From the NCBI RefSeq assembly GCF_033304615.1, contig NZ_CP129118.1:1422001-1486000 (forward strand): DNA of 64,000 bases, read 5' to 3'. Made by a program: the position numbers and the translations under genes. The DNA comes from Sporosarcina oncorhynchi. GTDB taxonomy: Bacteria > Bacillota > Bacilli > Bacillales_A > Planococcaceae. This document shows positions 1 through 8,795 of this stretch, piece after piece. Position 1 is the first letter of the stretch, and each line of letters starts with the position of its first letter. The notes under the pieces were generated by a model that did not search any database, was not told the origin of the DNA, and worked only from the letters and a program-made list of their open reading frames with translations.

Positions 1-756
1 AATGAAAATCACATCGATGCTTCCTATATACCTGTGCATGTCACTAAAGAAGATTTGGAAGCTGCTGTTGAAAGCTTGAAAAGGCTTGGATGCAGTGGGT
101 GGAATGTAACTGTTCCACATAAATCGGCAATCATCCCGATGCTCGACTCAATTGATGAATCTGCAAAAATGATGAACGCTGTCAATACTGTAAAAGTGTT
201 GGAAGATGGGACATTGTTTGGTATGAATACAGATGGACGCGGTTTTGTACGCTCGCTGGCAGAAATGTTTGGTATCGATGCGGAATCCGGTGACGTGCTT
301 ATCATAGGAGCAGGCGGAGCTGCACGTGGCATATCTTTTGCTTTGAAGGAAAGTGGATATGGTCCATTGACATTTACAAACAGAACAGTCGCCAAAGCGC
401 AAACCCTATCTGAAGATTTCTTGGATAGCAATGCATTGTCTCTGGAACAGGCTGAAAAGAAGCTTGGTGCATTCAATCTAATCGTTCAGACAACGACCGT
501 CGGCATGAATTACGCGGAAAGTGGCATGGCCCTATCGCCGGACCTGCTCTCTTCAGGTTCCATCGTAGCTGATATCATTTATAATCCATTGGAGACGGAG
601 TTTTTGAAAGAGGCAGGCAAGTTAGGCGGCAAAACGATGAACGGATTAGGAATGTTTGTACATCAAGGGGCACTTGCGTTTGAATTATGGACAGGAATTT
701 ATCCGGATACTGAGAAAATGATCCGGTCAATCTCAACAAAACTTGGAGGAAATTAA
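1..756 (+). CDS. aroE: Shikimate dehydrogenase, 5'-truncated by the window edge
   Basis: Reduces 3-dehydroshikimate to shikimate with NADPH in the cytosolic aromatic amino acid pathway. The frame is open from base 1, and 251 residues are present out of roughly 270-280 for the family, so only the N-terminus is missing. Visible family motifs are NVTVPHK with the catalytic lysine, NTDGRGF, the Rossmann motif GAGGAARGI, and the C-terminal GLGMFVHQGALAFELW. The stop TAA touches the ATG of the next gene, so the two are translationally coupled. AroE followed by yqeI and nadD is the usual Bacillales order. Confidence 0.96.
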   Translation, partial: NENHIDASYIPVHVTKEDLEAAVESLKRLGCSGWNVTVPHKSAIIPMLDSIDESAKMMNAVNTVKVLEDGTLFGMNTDGRGFVRSLAEMFGIDAESGDVLIIGAGGAARGISFALKESGYGPLTFTNRTVAKAQTLSEDFLDSNALSLEQAEKKLGAFNLIVQTTTVGMNYAESGMALSPDLLSSGSIVADIIYNPLETEFLKEAGKLGGKTMNGLGMFVHQGALAFELWTGIYPDTEKMIRSISTKLGGN

Positions 757-1044
757 ATGTTATCAGGCAAACAGAAAAGTTATCTAAGAAGTAAAGCGCA
801 TCATCTAACACCGATTTTTCAAATTGGAAAAGGCGGTTTGACAGAGCCAATCATAAAGCAAATTGAAGAGGCACTAGAAGCGCGTGAATTAATAAAAGTG
901 AGCATTCTTCAAAATTGCGAAGAGGATAAAAGCGACATCGCTGCACATCTTCAAGAGGCGGGTATGGAAGTTGTTCAAATAATCGGCAAAATTATTGTTG
1001 TCTATAAAGAATCACAAGAGAAAAAACAGATCGTCCTGCCGTAA
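757..1044 (+). CDS. yqeI: YhbY/YqeI-type CRM-domain RNA-binding protein
   Basis: A 95-residue protein made of one CRM domain, the small RNA-binding fold found in proteins bound to pre-50S ribosomes. The GxxG-like loop QIGKGGLT lies near residue 25 and is followed by the expected helix EPIIKQIEEALEARELIKV. The ATG directly follows the aroE stop, and the aroE end carries a GGAGGAA ribosome binding site. A role in ribosome assembly is family knowledge. Nothing in the sequence gives a more specific job. Confidence 0.93.
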   Translation: MLSGKQKSYLRSKAHHLTPIFQIGKGGLTEPIIKQIEEALEARELIKVSILQNCEEDKSDIAAHLQEAGMEVVQIIGKIIVVYKESQEKKQIVLP

Positions 1045-1055
1045 GGAGAATGAGT

Positions 1056-1640
1056 ATGAAAAGAATCGGGTTGCTTGGAGGAACTTTCAATCCTCCGCAT
1101 ATCGGCCATCTCATCATCGCGAACGAAGTGAAACATGCGCTAGACCTTGATGAGGTTCGATTAATGCCGACGGCGATTCCGCCGCATAAATCGAACCCGT
1201 CTGACGCCTCACCTGAACAGCGGTTGCATATGGTTTCGCTGGCTGTTGAAAAGGTTGAGGGATTAAAGGCATCTTCATTCGAAGTCGATTATGGAGGCGT
1301 ATCGTACACGTATGATACAATGAAACGATTGAAAGAACTTGAACCGGAAAGCGACTTCTTTTTCATTATCGGTGGGGATATGATTGATATGCTTTCTAAG
1401 TGGTACAAAATTAATGAACTTCAAGAAATCGTTACATTTGTTGGCGTTGATAGACCAGGTGCTGTCGGCCAATCTGCTTTTCCGGTTACAAAGGTGGTAA
1501 TACCGGAGATTGATCTTTCATCCACACTGATTCGCCAACGGGTTGAAACATCCGGTACGATTCAGTTCCTTGTACCTGATGCAATCGCCACCTATATTCG
1601 TCAGGAGGGTCTGTATGGCAGCCGTGAATTTACGGATTGA
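1056..1640 (+). CDS. nadD: Nicotinate-nucleotide adenylyltransferase
   Basis: Adenylates nicotinic acid mononucleotide to deamido-NAD in NAD synthesis. The N-terminal nucleotidyltransferase signature GGTFNPPHIGH and the C-terminal SSTLIRQR motif are both present, and the 194-residue length is normal. Two in-frame ATGs exist (1050 and 1056). I chose 1056 because the GGAG at 1045-1048 lies only one base from the first but seven from the second. The 3' end overlaps yqeK by 26 bases in another frame. Confidence 0.96.
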   Translation: MKRIGLLGGTFNPPHIGHLIIANEVKHALDLDEVRLMPTAIPPHKSNPSDASPEQRLHMVSLAVEKVEGLKASSFEVDYGGVSYTYDTMKRLKELEPESDFFFIIGGDMIDMLSKWYKINELQEIVTFVGVDRPGAVGQSAFPVTKVVIPEIDLSSTLIRQRVETSGTIQFLVPDAIATYIRQEGLYGSREFTD

Positions 1641-2193
1641 ACTCAAAAACAGATTACCGAAAAAAAGATACGAACATGTGATTAGGGTGACTGAAACTGC
1701 GAAGAAATTGGCAGAACAATATGATGTGTCAGTGGAAAAAGCAGAACTGGCCGCATTGTTTCATGATATTGCGAAATTCATGGAACCAACTCAAATGCGG
1801 GAGATAATTGAACGTGAAGCGGATCCGACTGATGTATCAGTACTAGGATTTCATCATGAACTTTGGCATGCTGCCGCGGGAAGGCTAATTGCTCGGGATG
1901 AATTTGAAGTTCATGATTCTGATATACTGAACGCGATCCGGTTTCATACGACTGGAAGAGCAGCAATGTCTAAGTTGGAAAAAGTGATTTACATTGCGGA
2001 TTTGATTGAACCTGGCAGGGATTTCCCTGGCATTGGCGAACTGAGAGACACGAACGGAAAGTCGGTAGATGAACTGATGAAGAATTGTGTCAGTCATTCC
2101 ATTTTATATCTGATTGGAAAAAGGGTTGCAGTCCACCCTGATTCGATTGATTGCTATAACGAACATGTAAAAAAACGGATTGAACAACTATGA
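1615..2193 (+). CDS. yqeK: HD-domain Ap4A hydrolase YqeK
   Basis: A 192-residue HD-superfamily metal hydrolase. The metal-binding pair is in LFHDIAKF (about residues 52-59), with further histidines in HHELWHAAAGR and RFHTTG. YqeK proteins are symmetric diadenosine tetraphosphatases that cut alarmone-type dinucleotides. The start at 1615 has a good AGGAGG at 1603-1608 and lies inside nadD. A longer upstream extension is open but has no ribosome binding site. The nadD-yqeK-rsfS order is standard. Confidence 0.93.
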   Translation: MAAVNLRIELKNRLPKKRYEHVIRVTETAKKLAEQYDVSVEKAELAALFHDIAKFMEPTQMREIIEREADPTDVSVLGFHHELWHAAAGRLIARDEFEVHDSDILNAIRFHTTGRAAMSKLEKVIYIADLIEPGRDFPGIGELRDTNGKSVDELMKNCVSHSILYLIGKRVAVHPDSIDCYNEHVKKRIEQL

Positions 2194-2209
2194 AAAGGAT
2201 CGTGAAAAT

Positions 2210-2554
2210 ATGCCAACATTATTAGAAACAGCTTATCAGGCAGTAGATGAAAAAAAGGGGCAAGACATCGTTGTATTAAATATGGAAGGTGTTTCGCTTA
2301 TCGCAGACCAATTCATCATTTGTCATGCTAACTCGGAACGTCAAGTCCAAGCAATTGCACGTGAAGTGGCGGACAAAGCTTCAAAAAATGAATTCGAAGT
2401 GAAGAGAGTAGAAGGATTGGATAATGGAAGATGGGTGCTAGTAGACCTTGGAGACGTCGTTGTTCATGTATTCCACAAAGACGAGCGTGGATATTACAAT
2501 CTTGAGAGACTTTGGGGAGACGCTCCGTTTCTTAATATGGCCGACAAGCAATGA
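2210..2554 (+). CDS. rsfS: Ribosomal silencing factor RsfS
   Basis: A 114-residue DUF143 protein that binds ribosomal protein uL14 and blocks 50S-30S joining in slow-growing cells. Family features seen are the ADQFIICHANSERQ segment and the conserved C-terminal GYYNLERLWGDAP. The ATG at 2210 follows an AAAGGATC site. An upstream TTG at 2180 is in frame but inside yqeK and poorly placed. The last four bases (ATGA) overlap the start of yqeM, indicating coupled translation. Confidence 0.93.
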   Translation: MPTLLETAYQAVDEKKGQDIVVLNMEGVSLIADQFIICHANSERQVQAIAREVADKASKNEFEVKRVEGLDNGRWVLVDLGDVVVHVFHKDERGYYNLERLWGDAPFLNMADKQ

Positions 2555-3291
2555 AAGAAGCTTATACGGATTTCGCACTTGTCTATGATGAATTGATGAC
2601 TGACATTCCGTATGACAGTTATGTAGAACTAATCGGCTTGGCAACAGGTGAATTGAATGGCAAGCAGATTTTGGATGTTGGCTGCGGAACGGGGTTGTTG
2701 TCAGTGAAATTGGCCCGTAAAGGAGCCAATGTCACTGCAATCGATCTCTCATCTGATATGCTGGCAGTCGCAGAAAAACGTGCGCGTGATTTGGCATTGC
2801 CAATTCGTTTTATAGAACAACCGATGCAGGAAATACAAGGAGAAGAAAAATATGACGTTGCAGTCATAGCGATCGACTCCTTGAATTATCTTCAAGAACG
2901 GGAAGACGTCCTGGAGACTTTTAAAGGAATTCATTCAGCATTGAAACCCGGTGGAAAGCTGTTGTTCGACGTGCATTCTACATTCAAGACAGATACGATT
3001 TTTTTGGAAGGTCCTTTTACATTCGACAACGGACGCATTGCATACATATGGGAAACAGAAGAAGGTGACACGGAGCATTCCGTATATTCTGAACTGGCTT
3101 TTTTCATCCGTGAGGACAATGGGCTGTACCGTCGATTTGATGAAAGTCATGCTCAACGGACATATCACGTCTATGAATACGTCGATATGTTGCGTGAAGC
3201 TGGTTTTACAATTGAGCGGATTTTCGCTGATTGGGAAGATGAGCCACCTGCCGAAGAAAGTGAAAGAATATTTTATCAAGTTTATAAATGA
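2551..3291 (+). CDS. yqeM: YqeM-type SAM-dependent methyltransferase
   Basis: A 246-residue class I methyltransferase. Motif I reads ILDVGCGTGLL (about residues 39-49), followed by the acidic AIDLSSDML and a downstream VAVIAIDSLNY strand. The substrate is not known from sequence. The position between rsfS and comEA is conserved in Bacillales, but that does not fix a function. It overlaps rsfS by four bases. A different-frame open stretch across its 3' end (2951-3322) has no ribosome binding site and is a shadow. Confidence 0.9.
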   Translation: MKEAYTDFALVYDELMTDIPYDSYVELIGLATGELNGKQILDVGCGTGLLSVKLARKGANVTAIDLSSDMLAVAEKRARDLALPIRFIEQPMQEIQGEEKYDVAVIAIDSLNYLQEREDVLETFKGIHSALKPGGKLLFDVHSTFKTDTIFLEGPFTFDNGRIAYIWETEEGDTEHSVYSELAFFIREDNGLYRRFDESHAQRTYHVYEYVDMLREAGFTIERIFADWEDEPPAEESERIFYQVYK

Positions 3292-3327
3292 GACTTCCTT
3301 TTTTCAGCCTAATCCTTTATAGTGGTG

Positions 3328-4023
3328 ATGACTCCATATGAATGCCTCGCGGAAAGGGTGAAAACACTGTTTCGTAAGTTGGCATTTTTAAAATGGCGTA
3401 AGATCATCACCCCTATCGCAGCAATCGCTGTACTATCCGTTATTTTGTTCTTTCCCCGAGGACAAGCTGACAGTCAATTGACTGTGGCAAGCGGATCATC
3501 CCCATTTTTTGAAGTTGAAGAAGAAGTTGCTAAGACCGAAGAAGAACCTTACAGTGCCGTTATTCCGACAGCACCTGCACCGATTGTAGTCGATGTGCAA
3601 GGAGCTGTATTGCATCCCGGCGTCTATTCATTAAAAGAAGGCGATCGTCTGATTGATGCTATCCATGCCGCTGGAGGTTACTTGGCTGATGCAAATTCCC
3701 GTATGCTTAATCATGCGATGAAATTGACGGACGAGTTTTATGTTTATGTTCCCTTGGAAGGCGAAGAAGTGAGTCAGCCGGGATTTACGACCTCCATAAC
3801 AGGAATAATGGAAAAGCAAACAACCGATGGAAAAGTGAATATCAATCTGGCTGAGTTGCAAGAATTGATGACAATACCGGGTATCGGTCCGTCAAAAGCT
3901 GCTGCAATCATCCAATACCGAGATGAAAACGGTTCATTTACATCAACAGATGCGTTAATGGACGTATCAGGCATTGGGCAAAAGACATTTGAAAAGTTGG
4001 CGTCTTTTGTAACGGTAGACTAA
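3328..4023 (+). CDS. comEA: Competence protein ComEA, DNA receptor
   Basis: Membrane-anchored receptor that binds double-stranded DNA outside the cell during transformation. There is one N-terminal transmembrane segment (about residues 26-45), then an acidic linker, a SLBB-like domain around VDVQGAVLHPGVYSL, and a C-terminal double helix-hairpin-helix with MTIPGIGPSKAAAII and ALMDVSGIGQKT. The start is uncertain. ATG 3328 has only a weak GGTG next to it, GTG 3322 and 3325 are also in frame, and a GGAAAGG just before 3358 does not serve any normal start well. It begins the comE operon. Confidence 0.92.
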   Translation: MTPYECLAERVKTLFRKLAFLKWRKIITPIAAIAVLSVILFFPRGQADSQLTVASGSSPFFEVEEEVAKTEEEPYSAVIPTAPAPIVVDVQGAVLHPGVYSLKEGDRLIDAIHAAGGYLADANSRMLNHAMKLTDEFYVYVPLEGEEVSQPGFTTSITGIMEKQTTDGKVNINLAELQELMTIPGIGPSKAAAIIQYRDENGSFTSTDALMDVSGIGQKTFEKLASFVTVD

Positions 4024-4046
4024 AAAACGAGTTTGGAGGCATACAT

Positions 4047-4628
4047 ATGGAGCGTATTACATGGGATCAGTTTTTCATGGCGCAATGCCATCTGTTGGCA
4101 GTCAGAAGTACATGTACAAGACTTGCTGTCGGTGCAACTATCGTTCGAGATAATAGAATTATAGCTGGCGGCTATAACGGGTCCATTTCCGGTGGCGATC
4201 ATTGTATCGATCACGGATGTTATGTCGTAGGAAATCATTGTGTGCGTACAATCCACGCAGAGATGAATGCATTGCTACAATGTGCGAAATATGGCAGTCC
4301 TGTTGAAGGAGCTTCACTTTATGTCACTCATTTTCCTTGTTTGCAATGTTCTAAGGCGATCATTCAGGCAGGCATTAGGAAAGTTAATTATGCGACTAAT
4401 TATAAGAATGATGAATACGCCATTCAATTGTTCGAGCAATCCGGCGTGGAAGTAAGACATATTCCTTTTGATGAAAGGGAAGTGGACTTCACGAAAGACG
4501 GAAAAATCGAGTTAATTACTGAACTGCTGAACAAGATGGAAAGTTTGGGTGCGCCATCTGACGAATTGATTCCCTTTAAAAGAAGGGTGGAAGAACTATT
4601 CGGAGATTTATCGGGCAAGTCCGTTTAA
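4047..4628 (+). CDS. comEB: ComEB, dCMP deaminase family
   Basis: A 193-residue zinc deaminase of the dCMP/CMP deaminase family. The zinc site is TIHAEMNALL (His ligand and catalytic Glu) together with PCLQCSK (two Cys ligands). A second cysteine- and histidine-rich stretch (GGDHCIDHGC) near residues 50-60 is typical of the family. The enzyme makes dUMP for thymidylate synthesis. Its place in the comE operon is conserved, though it is not essential for DNA uptake in B. subtilis. The GGAGG site at 4033-4037 supports the start. Confidence 0.94.
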   Translation: MERITWDQFFMAQCHLLAVRSTCTRLAVGATIVRDNRIIAGGYNGSISGGDHCIDHGCYVVGNHCVRTIHAEMNALLQCAKYGSPVEGASLYVTHFPCLQCSKAIIQAGIRKVNYATNYKNDEYAIQLFEQSGVEVRHIPFDEREVDFTKDGKIELITELLNKMESLGAPSDELIPFKRRVEELFGDLSGKSV

Positions 4629-6925
4629 TTTATCTATGCATACCGGTTGTCATATCGGCCTTTGCCGCATATGGGCCGGTATATCTCTTAACACTGAACC
4701 TTCTCCTTATCCCCATTTTTCTTCATAGGAAACACGATCCATTTACACCGTTGCTTGCTATTCTCGCTGCGATGTTTTCTTATTTCTCCTTTTCCTTGCA
4801 CATTCCCGAACAAAGAACGGATGATCAGCAGATTGTCTTGGACCTCACATGGTTGGATAACGTCAAAATCGACGGAGGGTCGATGAAAGGATTTGCGAAG
4901 GACACTTCAGGTGCAACCGTATACGCTGTATACAAGTTTGATAGTGAACGACAGAAAAAAAGCTTCCAAGAAGCCCATATACCTTCCTATACCTTTACGT
5001 TGAAAGGGCATTTTGGTGAACTTCAGCCTGCAGCACATGAATATTCATTTTCCATGGAACGGTATGTAAAGATGAATGGAGCAATCGGAATATTCGAGTC
5101 GGAAAGCATACTAGATAGCCAAAGTAAATTCAGTTTGCGAGCGCTTTTATCGAAACAGAGATGGCAAGTGAAGCAGCATATTCGAAAGACATTTCCGGAA
5201 TCGCTCATTGTAGAAGCGGAGGCTTTGCTCATTGGTGACCGAAGTGGGATGGATGAAGAATTGGCGACCAGTTACAGAACGCTTGGCATTACACATTTGT
5301 TCGCAATCTCCGGTTTACATGTCGGATTGTTAACGTTTTTTTTGCGTTCCGTTCTTATGCGTTTGTCTATTCGAGTAGAAACTATAGATACACTTCTGAT
5401 CATTCTATTGCCTTTCTACGCCCTTTTGGCGGGAGGGGCACCATCTGTCTGGAGAGCGGTTTCATTGACGATTCTCATCCTGCTTACGGCTTCTGGAAAG
5501 TTGAGATTGAGAACAGATGACGCTCTTGCGCTCAGTGCAATCGGATTCATCTTCATGCAGCCGTTCATTGTCTTCCAACCGGGCTTTCAATTATCATATC
5601 TAGCAGCTTTTTCATTAATCTTTTCTTCGAAGATATTGGCGAACACCTCATCAGCGCTTGGCCTATCTTTTGTTGTGACTACAATCACTCAGTTGGCGTT
5701 ATATCCCGTTCTACTCTTTCACTTTTATGAACTGTCACTCTCATCATTCATCGTAAATCTTCTGTACGTCCCGTTATATTCGATCATCATCTTACCTGCT
5801 AATATTCTGTTGCTGCTTTTGACTTTTGGGATGCCTGCGATTGCTGATGTCATATTTGCCATCTACGAACCGTTGCGGAGTTGGATTGCTGTCTTCACTG
5901 CGTGGCTGTCTTCGCTTCCGTATCAGATGTGGGTGCCAGGAAGGCCGTCAGGATATCTGTCCGCCTTGGCGGTTTCAGGAGTGTTGGTGTTCTTCATTTG
6001 CCTGGAACGCGGACAGAAGCCAATAAGAGCTTTTCTATTCGTTCTAGTTCCTGCTGTTTTCATCCAACTTACACCTTTTATGGAACGTGATCTAAGAGTG
6101 ACGTTTCTTGATGTTGGACAGGGGGATGCAATTGTCATCGAATTGCCTTACCGAAGAGGTGTGTACTTGTTTGATACCGGTGGGGTTGTCAGATGGGGGG
6201 AAGTTAACTGGCGCACGCCGGAGAGGGAATTCGAAGTGGGCAGGAAAATCGTAGTACCATTTTTGAAAGGTAGAGGGATTACGACAATTGATAAAATGAT
6301 CCTCTCGCACGCGGACAGTGATCATATCGAAGCGGCGGATGAAATACTGGATGAACTTACAGTCAAAGAAATCCATATAGCACCTAATAGTGAAAAGGAA
6401 AAGACGATGCAAGATATCGTCAGAATTGCGGGCGAAATGAACATACCGATGCTGTCAATAACTGAAGGAGTAAGCTGGTCAATCGGTTCTGTTGATTTTC
6501 ATTATATTGCACCTACAGCTGGGAAGTACAATGGAAATGAAAGTTCCCTTGTATTGTTCATAAACACAGACGGACCTTCGTTTTTATTGACAGGAGACTT
6601 GGAGTTAGATGGGGAGAAGCGGGTGGTGAAAAAATATGCAGGAACTGATTGGGGAGAACTTATTTTAAAAGCAGGACATCATGGAAGCAGGACATCAAGT
6701 TCGGATGGGTTTATACGTGAACTGGAGCCCTCGTTGGCGATTTTGTCATACGGCAGGAAAAACCGTTACGGCCACCCGCATGAAGAAGTGATGGACACTT
6801 TTAAAAAATATGAAATTCCAACAATCGCAACGGCAGATGTCGGTTCGATTACGGTCATCGTATCGAAAAAAGGATATACAATTGTCCCTACACAAATAGA
6901 AAAGACGGAAATGGCTATTCCGTAG
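4598..6925 (+). CDS. comEC: ComEC DNA-uptake channel, probable ATT start
   Basis: Polytopic channel that carries one DNA strand across the membrane in transformation. It has a soluble N-terminal domain, the competence permease domain (AISGLHVGLLTFF and the following membrane helices), and a C-terminal metallo-beta-lactamase domain with SHADSDHIEAAD and AGHHGSR. The first ordinary start codon in frame is TTG 4751, which would remove the first membrane segment. The frame is open back to 4580. ATT 4598 follows AAGGGTGG at a good distance, gives a positively charged IRRFIGQVR leader before the helix, and yields 775 residues, close to the known length of ComEC. It overlaps comEB by 31 bases. The start call is an inference. 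Confidence 0.8.
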   Translation: MRRFIGQVRLIYLCIPVVISAFAAYGPVYLLTLNLLLIPIFLHRKHDPFTPLLAILAAMFSYFSFSLHIPEQRTDDQQIVLDLTWLDNVKIDGGSMKGFAKDTSGATVYAVYKFDSERQKKSFQEAHIPSYTFTLKGHFGELQPAAHEYSFSMERYVKMNGAIGIFESESILDSQSKFSLRALLSKQRWQVKQHIRKTFPESLIVEAEALLIGDRSGMDEELATSYRTLGITHLFAISGLHVGLLTFFLRSVLMRLSIRVETIDTLLIILLPFYALLAGGAPSVWRAVSLTILILLTASGKLRLRTDDALALSAIGFIFMQPFIVFQPGFQLSYLAAFSLIFSSKILANTSSALGLSFVVTTITQLALYPVLLFHFYELSLSSFIVNLLYVPLYSIIILPANILLLLLTFGMPAIADVIFAIYEPLRSWIAVFTAWLSSLPYQMWVPGRPSGYLSALAVSGVLVFFICLERGQKPIRAFLFVLVPAVFIQLTPFMERDLRVTFLDVGQGDAIVIELPYRRGVYLFDTGGVVRWGEVNWRTPEREFEVGRKIVVPFLKGRGITTIDKMILSHADSDHIEAADEILDELTVKEIHIAPNSEKEKTMQDIVRIAGEMNIPMLSITEGVSWSIGSVDFHYIAPTAGKYNGNESSLVLFINTDGPSFLLTGDLELDGEKRVVKKYAGTDWGELILKAGHHGSRTSSSDGFIRELEPSLAILSYGRKNRYGHPHEEVMDTFKKYEIPTIATADVGSITVIVSKKGYTIVPTQIEKTEMAIP

Positions 6926-6950
6926 AGGAAAGGCCACTCCGTCTTTTCTA
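6897..6950. terminator. Bidirectional terminator between comEC and yqzM
   Basis: A long inverted repeat: TAGAAAAGACGGA (6897-6909) pairs with TCCGTCTTTTCTA (6938-6950), with inner TGGC/GCCA pairs. The A-rich and T-rich outer parts suit termination in both directions. The left arm lies inside the end of comEC, and yqzM ends just to the right. Confidence 0.8.
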
Positions 6951-6957
6951 CAATCGA

Positions 6958-7092
6958 TTAAAATGCGACGACGTCTATGATTGTAGCAATAACGAAAATT
7001 GCAGAAAAAGCAACAAAAGCTACAACAAAGCCAACACCTGAATCTATAAGATCATTGCGTTTAGACTGTACGTCATGTTCAAACTCATTCAT
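6958..7092 (-). CDS. yqzM: YqzM family small membrane protein
   Basis: A 44-residue protein beginning MNEFEHDVQSKRNDLIDSG, followed by one hydrophobic helix (about residues 21-42). The beginning and the position between comEC and holA match the YqzM family. The start is fixed by a perfect AGGAGGTG at the right distance upstream (near 7099-7106 on the reverse strand). The function is unknown. It faces comEC and shares a terminator hairpin with it. Confidence 0.85.
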   Translation of the reverse strand: MNEFEHDVQSKRNDLIDSGVGFVVAFVAFSAIFVIATIIDVVAF

Positions 7093-7245
7093 TGCTACAC
7101 CTCCTAATTCCTCTATAGTATAGATGATACCGGATAAAAAATCTATATCAAACCCTTTTTTATAGCGAGTTTATGACAATCGACACAAAGTGTTCATAGA
7201 CCTTAACCAGTAAGGTATAATGAAAGCACGTCAAAAGGAGTGAAT

Positions 7246-8262
7246 ATGTTGGTGAATGCAATCTGGAAGAAGATTAATGAGGGCGATATCGCGCCAGTCT
7301 ATTTATTGACGGGGACAGAACAGTTCTTGATGGATATGACAATCAAACGGCTAATCAAAGCACTTCCGGATACGGATGCAGATACAGTCATCAGATTTGA
7401 CCTTGAAGAAACACCGATTGAAGCCGTGATCGAGGAAGCCGATACGCTGCCTTTTCTTGAAGAGCGAAAGCTGATTATCGCGAATAACGCTTCTTTTTTA
7501 AAAGCGTCCGATAAATCTAAAGAAAAAGTTGTACATAATATAGCTATGCTGGAAACGTGGCTTGATAATCCATCACCGACAGCTGTTCTTGTTTTCGTGG
7601 CACCTTATGAGAAGCTGGACGGACGGAAAAAAATCACGAAAACGTTGCAGCAAAAAACGGTTGTCGTGGAAACAAACGCTTTGACAGGAAGAGACTTAAC
7701 AACTTGGGTACAACAGGAAGCGAGTACAAATGGCGTAAAAATAAACGCTGAAACTGCACAGATACTTGTAGATTACACAGGGGACAGTTTGCTCTCCTTA
7801 TCATCCGAACTGTCTAAAATAACGATGTATATGAACGGTGCGGGAGAGGTTACGAAAGAATTAATTGAACTATTAGTACCACGCATGCCTGAGATGGATG
7901 TTTTTCGGTTGACGGATGCCTATATGACAGGAAACGTCAAAGAGACGATTAAGATTTATCATGACTTATTGCGAAATGGCGAAGAGCCCATCATGCTCAC
8001 ATCCCTCATTGCAGGTCAGATTCGCCTGATGATTCACGTCTCTACGTTAGTGAAAAAAGGGTATCAGCAACAACAAATCGCCAAAACATTGAGCGTGCAT
8101 CCCTATCGTGTGAAGCTAATTATGGAAAATCGCCGTATCCCTAATATGGAAAGGCTTTTACTTATCCTGAAGAAGCTTGCGCATATCGACCATCAATTAA
8201 AAACAACGAGCGGGAAAAGAGAACGTGTCCTTGAAATATTCTTCATGGAACCGATGCGTTAA
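7246..8262 (+). CDS. holA: DNA polymerase III delta subunit
   Basis: The delta subunit opens the beta sliding clamp within the clamp loader. The 338-residue length and motifs fit: PVYLLTGTEQFLMD at the N-terminus in place of a Walker motif, and PRMPEMDVFRLTDAY in the middle. ATG 7246 has AAAGGAG at 7234-7240 upstream. GTG 7240 is also in frame but overlaps that site. A short -10-like TATAAT precedes it at 7216-7221. It is monocistronic and followed by a terminator. Confidence 0.93.
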   Translation: MLVNAIWKKINEGDIAPVYLLTGTEQFLMDMTIKRLIKALPDTDADTVIRFDLEETPIEAVIEEADTLPFLEERKLIIANNASFLKASDKSKEKVVHNIAMLETWLDNPSPTAVLVFVAPYEKLDGRKKITKTLQQKTVVVETNALTGRDLTTWVQQEASTNGVKINAETAQILVDYTGDSLLSLSSELSKITMYMNGAGEVTKELIELLVPRMPEMDVFRLTDAYMTGNVKETIKIYHDLLRNGEEPIMLTSLIAGQIRLMIHVSTLVKKGYQQQQIAKTLSVHPYRVKLIMENRRIPNMERLLLILKKLAHIDHQLKTTSGKRERVLEIFFMEPMR

Positions 8263-8281
8263 AATAGTCATAGTCAAAAAG

Positions 8282-8330
8282 AAAAGGCTGTCCCACTGTC
8301 GAATGAACGACACGAGGACAACCTTTTTTA
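8282..8330. terminator. Convergent terminator, holA/rpsT
   Basis: Stem AAAAGGCTGTCC (8282-8293) with GGACAACCTTTT (8316-8327), one G-U pair, then a run of T. The A-run on the other side means that it can also stop reverse-strand transcription from rpsT. Confidence 0.8.
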
Positions 8331-8377
8331 CATTCAGTTCCGAGTGTCAGAAAATCTGATACCGGAAACTTCAGTTC

Positions 8378-8629
8378 TTATAGCGCCTTTTTAGTAAGAC
8401 GAGCTTTTTGACGAGCAGCTGTGTTTTTGTGGATTAGACCTTTACGAGCAGCCGTGTCCAAATGTTTAACTGCAGATTTCAAAAGTTCACCTGCGTTCTC
8501 TTCTTTGTTAACGAGAGCGTTGTCAGCTTTACGTACAGCAGTACGCATTGTAGCTTTGACGTGTGAGTTTTGTACGTTAGCAGCTTCACTTTGCTTAACG
8601 CGCTTGATAGCACCTTTGATGTTTGGCAT
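8378..8629 (-). CDS. rpsT: 30S ribosomal protein S20
   Basis: An 83-residue, highly basic, alanine-rich protein starting MPNIKGAIKRVKQSE and ending with the RLTKKAL-type tail of bacterial S20, which binds 16S rRNA early in 30S assembly. The start at 8629 is preceded by GGAGGTGAATGGA on the reverse strand. An upstream in-frame extension is open but lacks a site. It is transcribed away from gpr, the usual Bacillales arrangement. Confidence 0.96.
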   Translation of the reverse strand: MPNIKGAIKRVKQSEAANVQNSHVKATMRTAVRKADNALVNKEENAGELLKSAVKHLDTAARKGLIHKNTAARQKARLTKKAL

Positions 8630-8795
8630 TCCATTCACCTCCAATTTCAGGTAAGGCAAGAGTGTTTCCATAATTACATTCGGATATCTCTATACAACAT
8701 TAACATTTTAGCAAGAATAAAGACATAACGCAATAAAAAGATGTAAAGAATATTTCTTCGACGCATCGTGCAAACTGCAGATAGAGGTGATTATA

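Noticed and set aside
2951-3322. An open stretch of 123 codons overlapping the 3' end of yqeM
   Set aside because: Fully inside a well-supported methyltransferase gene in another frame, cysteine- and serine-rich, no ribosome binding site.
4598-4751. A frameshift or damaged start as explanation of the comEC N-terminus
   Set aside because: The upstream segment is in one uninterrupted frame with the rest of comEC and the total length fits the family, so no base change is needed. Only the start codon is unusual.
8640-8795. A SigG promoter for gpr
   Set aside because: Several GAATA- and CATA-like words occur, but none at the proper spacing.
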